Shown piece after piece: positions 1-21,136 of a stretch of 64,000 nt of DNA. The position numbers and the translations under genes were made by a program. Numbering within the stretch: the stretch's first letter is position 1; each line of letters starts with the position of its first letter. Origin of the DNA: Pteria penguin. Taxonomy: Eukaryota > Mollusca > Bivalvia > Pterioida > Pteriidae. Location of the stretch: assembly GCA_035048485.1 (NCBI GenBank), contig CM068585.1, positions 50,545,186 through 50,609,185 on the forward strand, read 5' to 3'. Below the pieces are notes generated by a model that was not told the origin of the DNA, ran no database searches, and saw only the letters and a list, made by a program, of their open reading frames with translations.

Positions 1-1010
1 ACCCAAAGAATTGAAACATATTAAAACAGTATCAACTGACAAATGCATCGATACTATGAGAAATCTGAAAAAAGCTAAAATAAAGGAGTCCCTATCAATG
101 TGGCACCATGGTGTTTTTAATTTTTGTAGTCATAGCAATATAATTTACTGTTCCGGTAATTATTTATAAGAAGTATAAGAAAACATCTTGGCAGGTAAGA
201 TTGTCAAATGATTTCGGTGGGTAAGGTGAGACATCAAGTCAGATGATGTAACTAATATGCCAGAGTTTTGTTGCTGAGGTACACACTGCCACACTTACTG
301 CTCCAACAGTGGATCAAACCGACACCGAGAACACTGTTTCTCGCACCGGAGATCGACTGATCCCGTTTTTTATCAGTACTGGAAAATTCTATCCGGAATA
401 CTTTGTATCCTTCCGCCCGTCGTCTGCATTGTTTACAAACAAATGAAACATGGTGACTCATTTTTGCGTCGGAGAGATAGTCAATATAAATATATCAATA
501 TATATGTTGATGTTGATATATATCAATATAAAGTTTCTTCATGATATCATGGTGTTTTATTTTATTGCAGCTGGATGAATCAACATATCTCAACCTCGGC
601 TAACGCCTCGGTTGAGATTGTTGATTCATCCAACCCTCGACTGATCTTTTTCTATCTGGAACTCAAACTAATGCTAGATTCTATTAATCCATTTCTTCCA
701 GTGGCCTAACAGAATTTTGGGACATTGGATGAGACGACGTCTCTTGCACGCTTGCGACAAACTGGAGTATCGGTAGAGACGACGACCCTTGCCCTTATTG
801 AATTAAACTGTACATAGTGATATAACGGGAGACACATATTCGTTATTGTTACACTATTGGTGCTGGGGTTTCAACATTTGGATATCGATTAATTTGGACC
901 ATAAATTGCATGAGGATTCAAGACTGGATCAACAACTACAACATCTTACACAAATACTCGTTGAAAAATGCAAGGGTATTTTCTAGTATCATGGAGAGTA
1001 ATGTATCGAA
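1..1010 (+). mobile_element. Decayed 3' end of an env-bearing Ty3/gypsy-like LTR retrotransposon
   Basis: Read by eye, this aligns with the reverse complement of about 41,520-40,690 in the younger element at 40,044-48,110. Positions 1-325 match the env-like tail: the stretch before the membrane segment, the segment itself and the basic cytoplasmic start. Positions about 690-990 match the 3' untranslated region, including GAGACGACGTC blocks. A purine run at 991-1,001 is followed by TGTA at 1,002, which is the expected tract-to-LTR junction. Stops and frameshifts break the env frame, so this is an old inactive copy. Positions 330-690 have no counterpart and look like a later insertion with a foldback. 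The element continues off the left edge; the LTR body after about 1,035 is no longer recognisable. Confidence 0.72.
573..631. repeat. Foldback hairpin inside the LTR-element remnant
   Basis: Two arms of about 22 bases (573-595 and 610-631) are inverted repeats with one extra base, around a 14-base loop. The arms read GGATGAATCAAC... and ...GTTGATTCATCC. An AT-rich inverted stretch lies just before it (about 480-535). Together they fill the part of the remnant that does not match the younger element, so they probably belong to a small inserted foldback element. Confidence 0.6.
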
Positions 1011-1513
1011 CAGCGTGCTACGCTACTTATGGCTTGTTATCTAAGGAACACCTACATAAAGCTGTGTACCTGAAGTGGTCGATGTGACCGAGTAACCTTT
1101 TTAAAATAACCACATACATTCAAAAAGACAATGTTTTAATGTTTCGTTGCTCTGTAGAGCGGCAAACAGAAAAAAAAAACATTACTACTAAAGTTGGTTG
1201 TGCGAAATTATTTAATCTTGCTATCATAAAATATTAAGTTTCAATTACTAATAAGGTTTTTTAACAGATAAACTAGAAAGAATATCAACACGGGCTTTAA
1301 GGAACAGCGGCAAAGAATCTACACACGAATGCCCGAAGAACTTGCGAATGTGAGCAAATCTGCTGTCGTCAATACATATACAAGTAAAATTACTGAATAT
1401 TTATAAACAAACTGCTGTCACTGGAATTTTAGTTTTCCTTTGAAATGTGCGGTGTCTGTACTGTATGTATTTATCTACATTTTGTACCTATTGTGCTAAT
1501 TCTGCAATGTGTT
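1011..1513. other. No gene seen; possible degraded LTR body
   Basis: AT-rich sequence with an A tract at 1,171-1,180. It follows directly from the LTR start at 1,002 and may contain the rest of that decayed LTR, but no second boundary or further similarity could be recognised. Confidence 0.4.
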
Positions 1514-2053
1514 GGAAGGTGGGCGCCGGTAAACCGTTTAACCACAACAACTGAAGGACGTATGTTATTACCCCGTGATCATCGGTAAGACTATAGTTCT
1601 TGTATTGGGTCCCTCTACAACCCAATGCAGACTTTTGCTTGTGCGTCGCAGCACTCGGACTTACAGGGCGGTAGGGACTCGATGACGGGCCTTATCCAAA
1701 CCTTTTCAGAGGAGACAAGGTCCTGATCCTCGTCCCCTTTGACTGTTAGTCGGGGCTCCTATTCATCAAAGATATGAGCACGGCTTACAGACGGGCACAG
1801 CACGGTTTACTTATGTTGATGTCGCCTAACATACTTTTGATAGCAACATATAATTCTATAAAGGTTTCGTGTGTAAATAAAGTTAAATTACCTCTTCCTG
1901 AGAAACCTGTTGGGCCTTGTTCTCTTTATGGAAGATACCAACTTCCTTCAATATTATTCGATTGTGCTGCAGTTATGATACCGAATTACGACGGTCAATT
2001 GAAGTAACAAACGTCATGGTGTGGTTAACCAGTTAACGGGCGCCCACCTTTCC
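1514..2053. mobile_element. Short terminal-inverted-repeat element (MITE-like, 540 bp)
   Basis: The ends 1,514-1,546 and 2,020-2,053 are imperfect inverted repeats starting GGAA(A)GGTGGGCGCC and continuing through TTAACCACA. No transposase is encoded; the 77-residue open frame at 1,774-2,007 runs into the right repeat and shows no recognisable domain. About 75 bases of the right end recur in inverted orientation at 25,737-25,815, so this is a dispersed family and not a chance palindrome. A clear target duplication is not visible. Confidence 0.65.
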
Positions 2054-5000
2054 ACTACCGCAAAAGCAGCAGAATCAAAGGAAAAAACAAACACAAATCA
2101 TTTGTCAAGTTTGTGTTGAAATATAGGAGTTGATCATATATAAGTATGCAGAAAGATCACATAGCCAGATTTACACAAGACATCCTTCACCAACAAAACA
2201 TGAAAATCACCCGATGCTGACAATGACATACTGGCAAGAGTACGTGATAAAAGACCAAAACATGTAACAAACACTACAGACAGACAGATGGGCAATTATC
2301 TATTCCAGTAGCCTGGGATAAACTAGTTCACATTTTCTGAACAATTAAATATTTATTTTTGTGTTTTGATACATGGATTTGTACACTCAAGGCACGGAAA
2401 GGCGTGTCGAACTAAATCAGCAGCCATTTTACATGGTATATCGCAGTTGTGTTTTGATGCAGAGCTCTGCAGGGAAGGACAATATTCTTCCGTTGTACCT
2501 GTTCCCATCAGACTGGCGAGTGTCGAGATGTGTAGTTGGTTGTCTAGAGCTATTACCTGCTCCTCTGTATGTACGAAACATAATAATGCATACAGATTCA
2601 GCGAGCTTTGATTTCTTGTAGCTCAATTTTTAGTGGACAGGTTATTCATTTAAGGTGATCAGTGTCTTTATATCCGGATATACGTCGGTGAAAGTTTGTG
2701 TTATGAACTGATAAGAAGTCTTGATGAGAAAAAAATATATCAAACATCGAACAAGCAGCAGATAATGGCAACAACATTTTCAAAGATGATGATGATTTCT
2801 TTCAGCACAGAAGGCTACAGAGCTTTGCTTACATAATAATGAATGTATATTTGCATACACCCAGCAGCAAAATTCGAATGTGTATAAACTATATTTCAAA
2901 GCGATCTCGTTGTATGTGAAGACAAAACAATTGACGACGTCAACTGGTGACATTGTAACTTTGCGATATAGTTTATGCAAATCCATAAGGACACTTTTTT
3001 GTGTTTGGAATCGAACTAGGGACATCCTTGCCTAAAACTAGATACAATGCGGACCAGACTTCGTCTACTCCGGTGTTTAATCCGTTATGCCAATATATTG
3101 TACTTTTAAGATATAGATATTCTTATCATGCAGCTTGTTTAGTTTCCATTATACAATGAAAAATGCTGTTTTGAAAGTAACCGTCGCATATTATCAGCAC
3201 CGTTTCAATCGTTGTAATTATATGGTTTGGTTTGATTTGCTGTATATATTATAAGAAGTGGTATTTGTACATATACTGAATTGGAATTGGACAGAGCCAG
3301 GCGAATTTTAACAAAGATGTGAAAAATATAGTATGTTTAATTACATTTACTGGACTACAAATGTCTAAAACACCTCTGTAACTCACAGTCTTACCCTGAA
3401 GTATAAGAAAGAAAAAAAAAAAAAACTTCCTCAACAACGGGTTAAAATGTTATAAATATTGAGGGATACTATATAAATAAAGGTACCAAACAGATGGAGG
3501 AAGAAATAAGCGTCATTTCCATATGCTCCCGTTTTTACGTAGATTTTTCGATAAATACTTTATATGAATAATGTATAATAATGTACAAGACTTTACTCAC
3601 ATATGTTGTAGTTATCTCATTCAATACTAAGAAAGAATGTAAATTGCTGATTCATGAAAAAAGAAAGACTGACTACAAAAAGGACCCTCATAACTCGTGT
3701 TATCTAATATAATTTAAGAGAATGGTATAAGAGGCATCTTCAAGTGAGACAGGACAGTAGATTGAAGTGATTAGTTTGAAATGGCGGGGAGGTGGGGGGG
3801 GGGGAGGGGCACGAAAGAGAGGCAGACCTGCAAGACGAGACGATGGTATGAATGTGTTCATTCTCAAGTTTCACTTCAACGGTCATACACACTTGTAAAG
3901 TGAAACTGCTTTGCAATTAACAGCTCTCTTGTTGGTGGGGGTTTCAACTGGAACAAGATAGGCTGACAAGCGTCTTGGATCAGTTGTAGCAAGGACAACT
4001 ACACTTCATCCGTATTTTGTCTTCTTGTTCTTCTACCATAAATTTTATTTAAGAGATCTTTCATGTATTCTTTTTCTCTTTTCCTTCAACTGCCTTCCAT
4101 CTTTCTGATTTTTTGAACGTGTTATGGTATCTGAAATTCAAAAATCTATTCAAGTTTTAGGACATAAAAATCATACTGGTAATTGGCGTCTACAATCATT
4201 ATTGATTCCATAGCTACATGTACATATCTTGAAAGTTCATACTTTTTGTTTGCTCATTAACGACAACAACTGTAGAAAATCAAATGAGTAGTTACAATGT
4301 AGAAAAAAATTGCAAAAGATATCAGTAAATAATTTCGTTTAGGTCAAGTCATTTTGCCCAGTTAATAGTTTTCAAAAACGTTTGAAAGAAATATATTTGT
4401 GAACAAATTGTCAAACTATAATCAAATGAAAAGCATACACATACAAAATTCACAATTATACTACATGTATATCTTATCATCAATCAAATATTGCATATCG
4501 TACTACGCCATCTTTGTAAAAATCTTTTATAAAGGAATCTCTGTATTAAAGTTACAATTTAAGAAACAGAAAACTATCTAGAAATATTTCCATGTAATGT
4601 TATTGTGATAAATCATAAAACTAATTGTAGATACAAATATGAGCCTACACAAGCTTGAAAGAGTATACATTTTATAATTGGCAACTGCAATATTCAGATA
4701 TATATGTCCTATAATTTTCTTCTCTTTACACTCTTCTAATTTACTTGTGTTATTCTTGTATTAAAGGTTACGTTAAAGTTCATTCGTGTTGAAAGATTAA
4801 ACCATTTATGAATAAAAATTTGTTACTCAAAATATTTTTGATCCATGTGATTCATGGGCCCGTGTGTTTGCTTGTATAAATAAGAAACCTTCTACCGGTG
4901 TTAGTCTGCACACAAACACACACACAATCACAATTTGACAACACTTTAAATACAATCTGATATTGACTTCAGTCATCCTTGCTATCTTACCCGTAAAAAA

Positions 5001-5111
5001 ATGTGTACTTCACTACTCTTTACCACTTTTAATAGAGTATTTAATCATAAGACCAAAATGCAATATTTCTGAAGTCATACTTAAACATTTATACATGTAG
5101 TTGTACAATAC
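2054..5111. other. No supported gene
   Basis: AT-rich DNA. Open frames near 2,366-2,626 overlap in both strands and show no recognisable domain. Homopolymer tracts lie near 3,411-3,425 (A) and 3,791-3,806 (G). Nothing else is recognisable. Confidence 0.5.
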
Positions 5112-5246
5112 CTATCACATTTATCATCAATTTCGATGATGAACTGTTCTCCACATTTACAACATTTCTTTCCGAGGCATGCGGCAATCATTCTTCGATG
5201 AGCCATAACTCCTGTTTCAAGTAATAAATGAAGGGCGATGTTTTGT
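5112..5246 (-). CDS. Candidate internal exon, cysteine-rich, unknown product
   Basis: On the minus strand a good acceptor (pyrimidine-rich, ending TTTTTTAAG) precedes an open stretch of 135 bases that ends at a GTATTG donor. It enters in phase 1 and leaves in phase 2, and codes for 44 full residues. The C-terminal half is rich in cysteines (CLGKKCCKCGEQF, then another Cys near the donor), as in small disulfide or zinc-binding modules. No family was recognised and no partner exon was found. The frame also runs open into the adjacent CA repeat if splicing is ignored, which lowers the weight of the open frame. Confidence 0.25.
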
Positions 5247-5312
5247 CTTAAAAAATAACCGATTCGAACTTCATATCCATATATTGATCCATACAGCTTC
5301 CCGCATGGATCA

Positions 5313-5420
<108 letters not shown>

Positions 5421-5645
5421 TAACAGATTCATTATTTTCCTTTGCGTCCGCCGTACTTTTACTTTCTTATTCCTGTTAATATGTTTAAATGTTGGATAAA
5501 CTTTTCGTGCATAGTACCCTCCTCAGTACAACTCACTTCCCCAAAATAATAATATCCAACTTATGCCTCCGGGGTATCCACATACAAAGCAATATAAATA
5601 TATATATTTAAAATATCCAGTAAATACGGAATATCTCAACTACAA

Positions 5646-5704
5646 TAACGTCAACATACACGCGCACTTTGTGATTGTTATGACGTCATACAAATATGAC
5701 GTAA
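5646..5704. promoter_or_regulatory. Cluster of three CRE/ATF-like sites
   Basis: TAACGTCA at 5,646-5,653, the full palindrome TGACGTCA at 5,681-5,688, and TGACGTAA at 5,697-5,704. A weak TATA-like CATAAAAG follows at about 5,713, and an ATG-GAT-TTG followed by GTAGGTG lies at about 5,738. This could be a promoter with a short first coding exon, but no downstream exon was identified, so it is only a candidate. Confidence 0.3.
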
Positions 5705-6234
5705 GTTGCCCACATAAAAGTGCCCACATCGAGAACAATGGATTTGGTAGGTGACTAAATGCAAACTTTGACGGATATTAGTAGTTGCGATACTCCGTAT
5801 TGGTATTACGGAAAATCGGATCTGGCATAAGATGCTTATGTTTCAAATCTCCTTCATGTGATCGATGATTTACAGGTCGCTAACTGAGTTCTTGGACATC
5901 GCGTAACCGATATACAGAAGTTAAAAAGCTGAATGTGCCGATTTACTTATATGCATATTACGCATGCGCATTGCGAACTACTTCGCATTTTGCAGTTATC
6001 GTCTTACATCATCAATAAAATATTATGATTGAAATGTCGGTATAATAAAATATCGCGGTGGATCCGGTAGGGATTTGACCCGGTGTGATATCGAGATCCG
6101 GCATGTTGTTTACATTGACAGGTATCCGTACCGCACATTAATCGTGTTTCTTATATGTCTGCATTATAATACATGATAAATAGAAATATTTATTTAAAGC
6201 ACAAAGGTATAATGTGAACGACAACGTAATAAAT
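5705..6234. other. No supported gene
   Basis: Mixed AT-rich sequence after the CRE cluster. No splice-consistent exon or repeat was recognised up to the Penelope-like remnant. Confidence 0.4.
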
Positions 6235-6750
6235 TGTATCACCCACTACATTGTGATGAATATTTCGGAACTATCTGTTCTGTCATCAGGACTATGTACG
6301 GCTTTACCACACAGGGTGTGTAATGAGAATGACTTATGAGAACTGTTTAAAGGCTATGTATAAATAAAAGCGGAAATTACAAGTGTCAACAACATCTCCG
6401 CGCTATTTGACCATTTTCTCTTTTAAAAGCACCAAGAAATGTGAAAGTTCAATTTTTTGGAAAACATTGTAAATCTAAAAATGTCTTGTACCTTATAACC
6501 TGTAAAGTACATGGTATACAATATGTGGGGAAACCGAAGACACTCTGATCAGTTGTGTTGCTAACCACAGGTCGTGTATTGTGACGAACAAGATAATCTA
6601 CCGGTCGGGCGCCATTTAGGTTTTAAAAAACCTACGTGGGAAGATATGATTTTACTTGCCATCCATCACAATGACCAATGGAAATCAGACGAGCGAGTGT
6701 CAAAAGAAAACTTCTAGTGGCATTTTAAAAATCTATCGAGCCAGGCGAGT
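6235..6750 (+). mobile_element. Penelope-like element remnant: inverted pseudo-LTR piece plus GIY-YIG endonuclease
   Basis: At about 6,455-6,720 the plus strand encodes a decayed GIY-YIG endonuclease of the C-terminal type found in canonical Penelope-like elements. The two diagnostic pieces NVLYLITCKVHG and IQYVG are in one frame. A shift near 6,530 moves to another frame reading ANHRSC, followed by the conserved region around ...HHNDQWKSDE.... Upstream, 6,263-6,289 holds a hammerhead-like core on the minus strand, as expected for an inverted 5' pseudo-LTR. No reverse transcriptase is left. Stops and shifts make it non-functional. Confidence 0.6.
6263..6289 (-). ncRNA. Hammerhead-ribozyme-like core in a PLE pseudo-LTR
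   Basis: The minus strand reads CTGATGA at 6,289-6,283 and GAAA at 6,266-6,263. A GAAC/GTTC stem lies between them, the layout of helix II in a hammerhead. Pairing of helices I and III was only roughly checked, and activity is not implied. Hammerheads are known in Penelope-like pseudo-LTRs. Confidence 0.35.
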
Positions 6751-6803
6751 TCAAACAAAAAAGAAACAAATAAACAAACAAAAAAAAAACTAAATAAACA
6801 GAA

Positions 6804-6862
6804 CCCCCCCCCCCCCCCCAAAAAAAAAAAAAAAAAAAAAAAACTAAAGAAAAAAAAAAAAA
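6804..6862. repeat. C- and A-homopolymer tract
   Basis: A run of about 16 C is followed by two long A runs. Just after it, at about 6,908-6,945, the PLE segment containing CCATCCATCACAATGACCA (also at about 6,656) is repeated once. A small duplication therefore brackets the tract. Confidence 0.85.
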
Positions 6863-6945
6863 ACTGATGTACTCTACATGAATAAAAATATCAAATATGA
6901 TTGCTATTGCCATCCATCACAATGACCAAAGGAAATCAGACGATA

Positions 6946-9182
6946 CAAGTTTCTTCTTCATATACTCGTAATTTTTATCCATATGTTTCACAAAACATTG
7001 TACTTTAATCAGTTTTATACGACCACATACGCCACCATCTCTGTTTATGTACTGGACTAGTTTTCGGCGATATCTTTTTCCGGAATTTGGGTCTCCGTGC
7101 GTGTTTTATCATATGGAACGTGGAAAAGAGAGTGAAAATAATATCGAGAAGGAGACAAAAAGAAAGAAACAGGGGATTAAAAATTAAAGAAAAAAGAGAC
7201 CGTCGGATGACGAACAACAGATGTTGCTATGTAATTTCGAAGTCCTGCAATGAACATCTTAGTTTTAAGTTTAAAATATTTATCAAAGTTGAGATCACTG
7301 TCACTTGGTCCAAAGTCATGGTATCAAATGAAGGCAAGGGTAATGAGGAGTATACATGTTTATTTACATTTCAAGATATACCCAGAGTTAAAACGTTTTG
7401 AATATAGGTCAAATTCCAAAATCAAGATCACTAGCTCGAGAGTCATGGCATCAAATGTAAACTCCGGTTATGGGAAATTCACATGTCATATGTCGAAGCC
7501 CTGTTACTCATAGTTCAAATGATATAAATTCAGACAAGATTAAAGTTTTTCTGGGAACTGACACCAGGGTGGTTACAACAGTTGTCTTTTTACCTTCGTT
7601 TTGTTGAGCTGAAATGTGAAAAGTACAGTTATGTTTGGTTGAAGTGGAAAACAAATTGTAAGTACACACCTTTACTTACATACTTCCATGATAATACTAA
7701 TCAGAATTTGTGTACTTCATTACAATGTTAATCACTTTCTGCCAGTCCCATGCATCACAGAGATGATGTGATTATATCAATACATGCATTTAATGTATCA
7801 CAGATTTTATGTACTAGTATCACAACCACAGGAAAGGTGGATCATACATGAAGTTTATCTTTATAAAGCAAAAACACACTCATCACAGACAAAATTTATC
7901 TCTTCTCCAAGTTGAACACTTGCTTAGAGTTGCAAACCTTCGCAAATGGAACATTGATACCAAAGTATGCCCATGTTGCTATGGACGCCGCCTTCCATGT
8001 CAGCTTTATGAGAGAATACACAATTTCAATGCATCTTCTCTTCTAATTCTATTTTTTACCTCCATTACCCTCTCCTTTTCTTCTTTCCTTAATTCTTTCT
8101 ATTTTATTTTCTTTCTCGTGTTCTGGTTTTTTTTTTTCGCTTTCTTCTCCTTTTCCTCTAATATCCTGGTACAGTGCCAGTACGGATTTACATGAAGGAT
8201 TTCTTAATACATAGCCAGTATAGCTGTCGCCACTCGATAGTTGAATCCACACTTTAATAATATAAGCGGTTGTGTGTAGCGTATCAAATGTTAATGGGGA
8301 AAAATCCTCTTACGCACTCGCGGAAAAGGAATTACCGTGTAGTAATAGCGAAGCGGAAAATATGCCAAATTATTAAATCAAACGATGCAACACTGAGAAA
8401 AAAAAAAGAAATTGTAACCATGTTATTTTCTTTCAATATAATAGAAATATCTAGATTTAGTGTAACACTACTTTCAAAGTAGTTAATGTCAGCATCACGT
8501 GTGGGTCGTTAGGAACATTTGTATCAATGAATTATACCATTGAATATCGTTGCAACGGCAGATCACACTTATTGTGAAAGAGGTTCTAACATGTTTTGAT
8601 CGAAGTCCCAGGCAGGAAAGGTAGAGTTATGTGCAAGTGTGTGAGGTAGGGGAGGAACTCAATAACATGAACCTTTTTGGTTCAATTCCAAATAAAAAAA
8701 AGGAACTCTGGGTTTTCCCATGCTGACACTATATTTTGGATTTGTGTATTACCTCGCAGTGGCATTAAACATGTCATGAACGTTAGTGTGAATTGCATTT
8801 GCTTGAGCATGATGAATACCTTCAAACAAACAGTACACCCGTGCTTCATGAATTATATTAGCGAGATTTATTTCGTTCAAAATAAAATTTCATGGTGTCC
8901 TTTCAACAATTTATGAATTTTGCGACGCCACCCGTCAATTGGCCCCTTTCCTCAATTGCGATATCCTTTGATCACAAAGAGAGCATAATAGTCACCGAGT
9001 TACGGTTATCTGTCACTTTGTGGAAAACAATGGGAATTTATAAATATATGTGACACATAAATTTAACTTGGTTTTGTCAAGAAATGTATTCCTACTTTGA
9101 CTCTTAAAATTGTACATCACACTAGAAACAAGAATTCGAATGTGTACCTAATGTGTCATAACCAATATAAAGTTATGTAATG

Positions 9183-9184
<2 letters not shown>
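6946..9184. other. No supported gene
   Basis: AT-rich DNA with short open frames and pyrimidine-rich stretches (8,040-8,160). None shows a recognisable domain or splice-consistent structure. Confidence 0.45.

Positions 9185-9277
<93 letters not shown>
9185..9277. repeat. (TA)n microsatellite
   Basis: Uninterrupted TA run of about 93 bases. Confidence 0.97.
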
Positions 9278-9280
<3 letters not shown>

Positions 9281-9892
9281 ACGATTAAGAGCCCAGACCC
9301 GCATTTCGTACATAAAATTGACATTTTAAATTCCCAAAAGGTGGTATGACCGACATACAGCCCCTTACAGCATGTAAAACGTAAGATATCAGTCTCATTA
9401 ATTAAGTTCTCTTTATTATGTCTTACCATACTGCTATGTCCATAGGAGTTCATGTTCTATGAACTTTTAAATATGCATAAACTTTTGAAATTTCAGTCAT
9501 TGCTTTACCAATCCTATCCTGGTTAATATTTGGTACTAACGGCCATAGGTTTTTCAAAGATGGTGGATATGCGAAAGACCATGGCACATTATGCTTGTCT
9601 GACGTCTGATATGAATGATTGGTTGGGAAATCACCGACTGCTAAATTAAAGGATGCTACAGCGTAGTTGAGCTGCCTGGACGTGTTTAGAAAAATAAAAT
9701 TCGAATAATGTTCTTGGTTAATAATTCATTCTCAATGACGTGTTATTTTCTTGAGGATATCATTGAGCATTGAACGTTAATCAAACGAATGACGTGGCCT
9801 ACTATCTGTCGTTGTGAAAAACAACTCTGGTGTCCAGTCTATGGAATGAGACATTGAAATCCAATGCATCATATTTCAGTAGGCGTGGCATT
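9278..9892. other. No supported gene
   Basis: Nothing recognisable between the TA microsatellite and the SINE fragment. Confidence 0.4.
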
Positions 9893-9987
9893 AATAGATC
9901 CCTCACAGCTTAGGGTGGGTCCGTTTAAAAATCTTTGCAATGCATCAGACACATGCCGTAAGGCCTACGGTGAATGTAAAATAACCA
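9893..9987 (+). mobile_element. SINE 3' fragment
   Basis: The stretch from AGATCCCTCACAGCTT through ATGCATCAGACACATGCCGT matches the body of the tRNA-headed SINE at 12,651-12,922. The tRNA-like head is missing, so this is a truncated, older copy. Confidence 0.55.
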
Positions 9988-11387
9988 TGGGGTAATATAA
10001 AAACAATAATCAATCAAACAATCTTTTTATAAGTTACAAAATCAAAGGAACATCCACGAAAATCCGATCATGTATGAAATGTGATCGACTCAATTCTATT
10101 AATATGTTTTCATTGACATTTAGTCCATCTGAAATCAAACTCTTCAACGAAAAAAATACTGATGTAATAAATAATGTGTTCGTGTGTAGGTGTGTATTTG
10201 TGTACGTATTTGTTAAACCACTATTTTTTTCATATTCAGGAATACACATGTATATATATGTATACATGTATATATGCATAATTTGATAATCTGGATTATT
10301 TTATGTTTTGGTGTGGTTGATATTACTATCCATACTGAATATATATTTGACACTTCATATCTTAATTTATGCACATACCATATACTATATATTACGACAG
10401 CAATAAAAAAAAAATGTCGCAAAAAACTCTAGCTGGCTACTAGTCCCAGCCGACTATTGGTCCAGTATATATATGGAACAATCATTGATTTATACTTATT
10501 ATATATGTACTGTAGGTGGTATAGGGTAACGTTTAAGAAATCGTAAAGGCAGATTTAACAGAACAGATTTTCTGAGTCGGGTAATTGCATTTCTAAATTA
10601 TCAAGCATTGGTTAGCCTTTTTACTTTAACTTTCCCGGTGGATACTGAATTTAAATATTTGCTTACATGTAATGATGATTTTGAATTAATTACCGTTATA
10701 GTGCTGCTCACATTTCAGTAGAGACATCAGGCAGACATATTTGTGTCATGACAAATCAACTGACGTCGTGGAGAGTTTATTGAAATTTGTTGTCTCCATA
10801 TATTTTATTGTTTTCTTTTGATATAAAGTACCCATAATGTAACCCTTGGTAATGTGTGTGGAAGGACAACACCAAGAATAAAATTGGTTTTGATGTCGGT
10901 GAGGTGGCGAATTTGTTTGAATTTTGAACACATTTCTATATCATTTTTCGTCAAAATATGCAACAGGGGTACTACTGAATGCCGAGTTGAAGAGTATAAC
11001 TTAGTACTGTATAAAGAATATTATGATGTTTGTTTTCTACACTTATGTTTAATCAGATGTTTATTCTTTCAGAGATCGAATGCTGTTGTCTATTTACATG
11101 TAAAATGTTTCGGTTCCACGACGGATCTTAACTCCTTTCCTTATTTATTAAGCATAGATATGCATGCTGATGCAAATCGCCATAAAACGTATCCTTAATT
11201 CCAGACTTCGAGGACCCCTTTCCGATTATCAACGTCTATTCTTCCGTTTTCTAGTAATTGGAAAGTACACGCCTGTGTCTGGGGATTGGGTACACATAAT
11301 CATCCCTCTATTTTGGGAGAATCATTTGAATACTAGGTGTCTTTTTGTGCCCTGCACTAAACAAATGCAAAAAGAAAATCTCTCATA
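9988..11387. other. No supported gene
   Basis: AT-rich sequence. Open frames at 10,854-11,198 and 11,164-11,388 have no recognised domain and no clear splice sites. Confidence 0.4.
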
Positions 11388-11547
11388 AACACGTTAAGCG
11401 CTTGGCTTGCGGCGCCGACGATCCGGGTTCGATTCCCGGGTTGCGCCAATATGTTTAAAAGGCTGGATACCTCCTGCTTCCATGTCGCGATATAGCTGAA
11501 AAATTGTTGAAAGCGACGTAAAACACCAATCAACCAACCAACCAACT
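11388..11547 (+). mobile_element. tRNA-derived SINE (family 1)
   Basis: It has a 5'-truncated tRNA-like head with a B box (GGTTCGATTCCC), then a conserved body containing TCCTGCTTCCATGTCGCGAT and GTTGAAAGCGACGTAAAAC, and ends in a CAAC-type tail (about 11,530-11,547). The same head, body and tail type occur on the minus strand at 59,340-59,512. Two copies sharing both the tRNA part and an unrelated body show a SINE and not a tRNA gene. Confidence 0.75.
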
Positions 11548-11952
11548 CATAAACACAAACACTCACCTACAAATATACCGACGCCCCACCCCATCCCCTT
11601 CACAATATAATAGTAAGAAATAAAACAAAAACTAAAATACAGATAAGTCACGTTCTTCAAGGAAATGATAACATTGAAGAACACATGTGATTTTGTTTTC
11701 TGATTTTTACATTACAAATGTATGATTTATTTCCTATCATTATCCCTTATATCCTGAATAATTGTTTTAAATTACCTTAAATAGATACATTTAGCTATAA
11801 GGTCCGCAATAGTTGAGGAAGTTCAAAAAGAGGATTGATTGTTTGAGTCTCGTTCCTTTTAGCAGTGTATCACTCAAGTGCATTTTACATTGATAATGAT
11901 AGCATTCAACCATTTCATTCAAAGTAAAGGTAGAACTGTTATTTGTGTAATC

Positions 11953-21136
<9,184 letters not shown>

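Noticed and set aside
252..461. Minus-strand 69-residue open frame at the left edge
   Set aside because: It overlaps the env-tail remnant on the other strand and shows no recognisable domain.
9148..9453. Tyr-Ile repeat open frames (also at 12,358-12,648 and 61,559-61,884)
   Set aside because: Artefacts of TA microsatellites.
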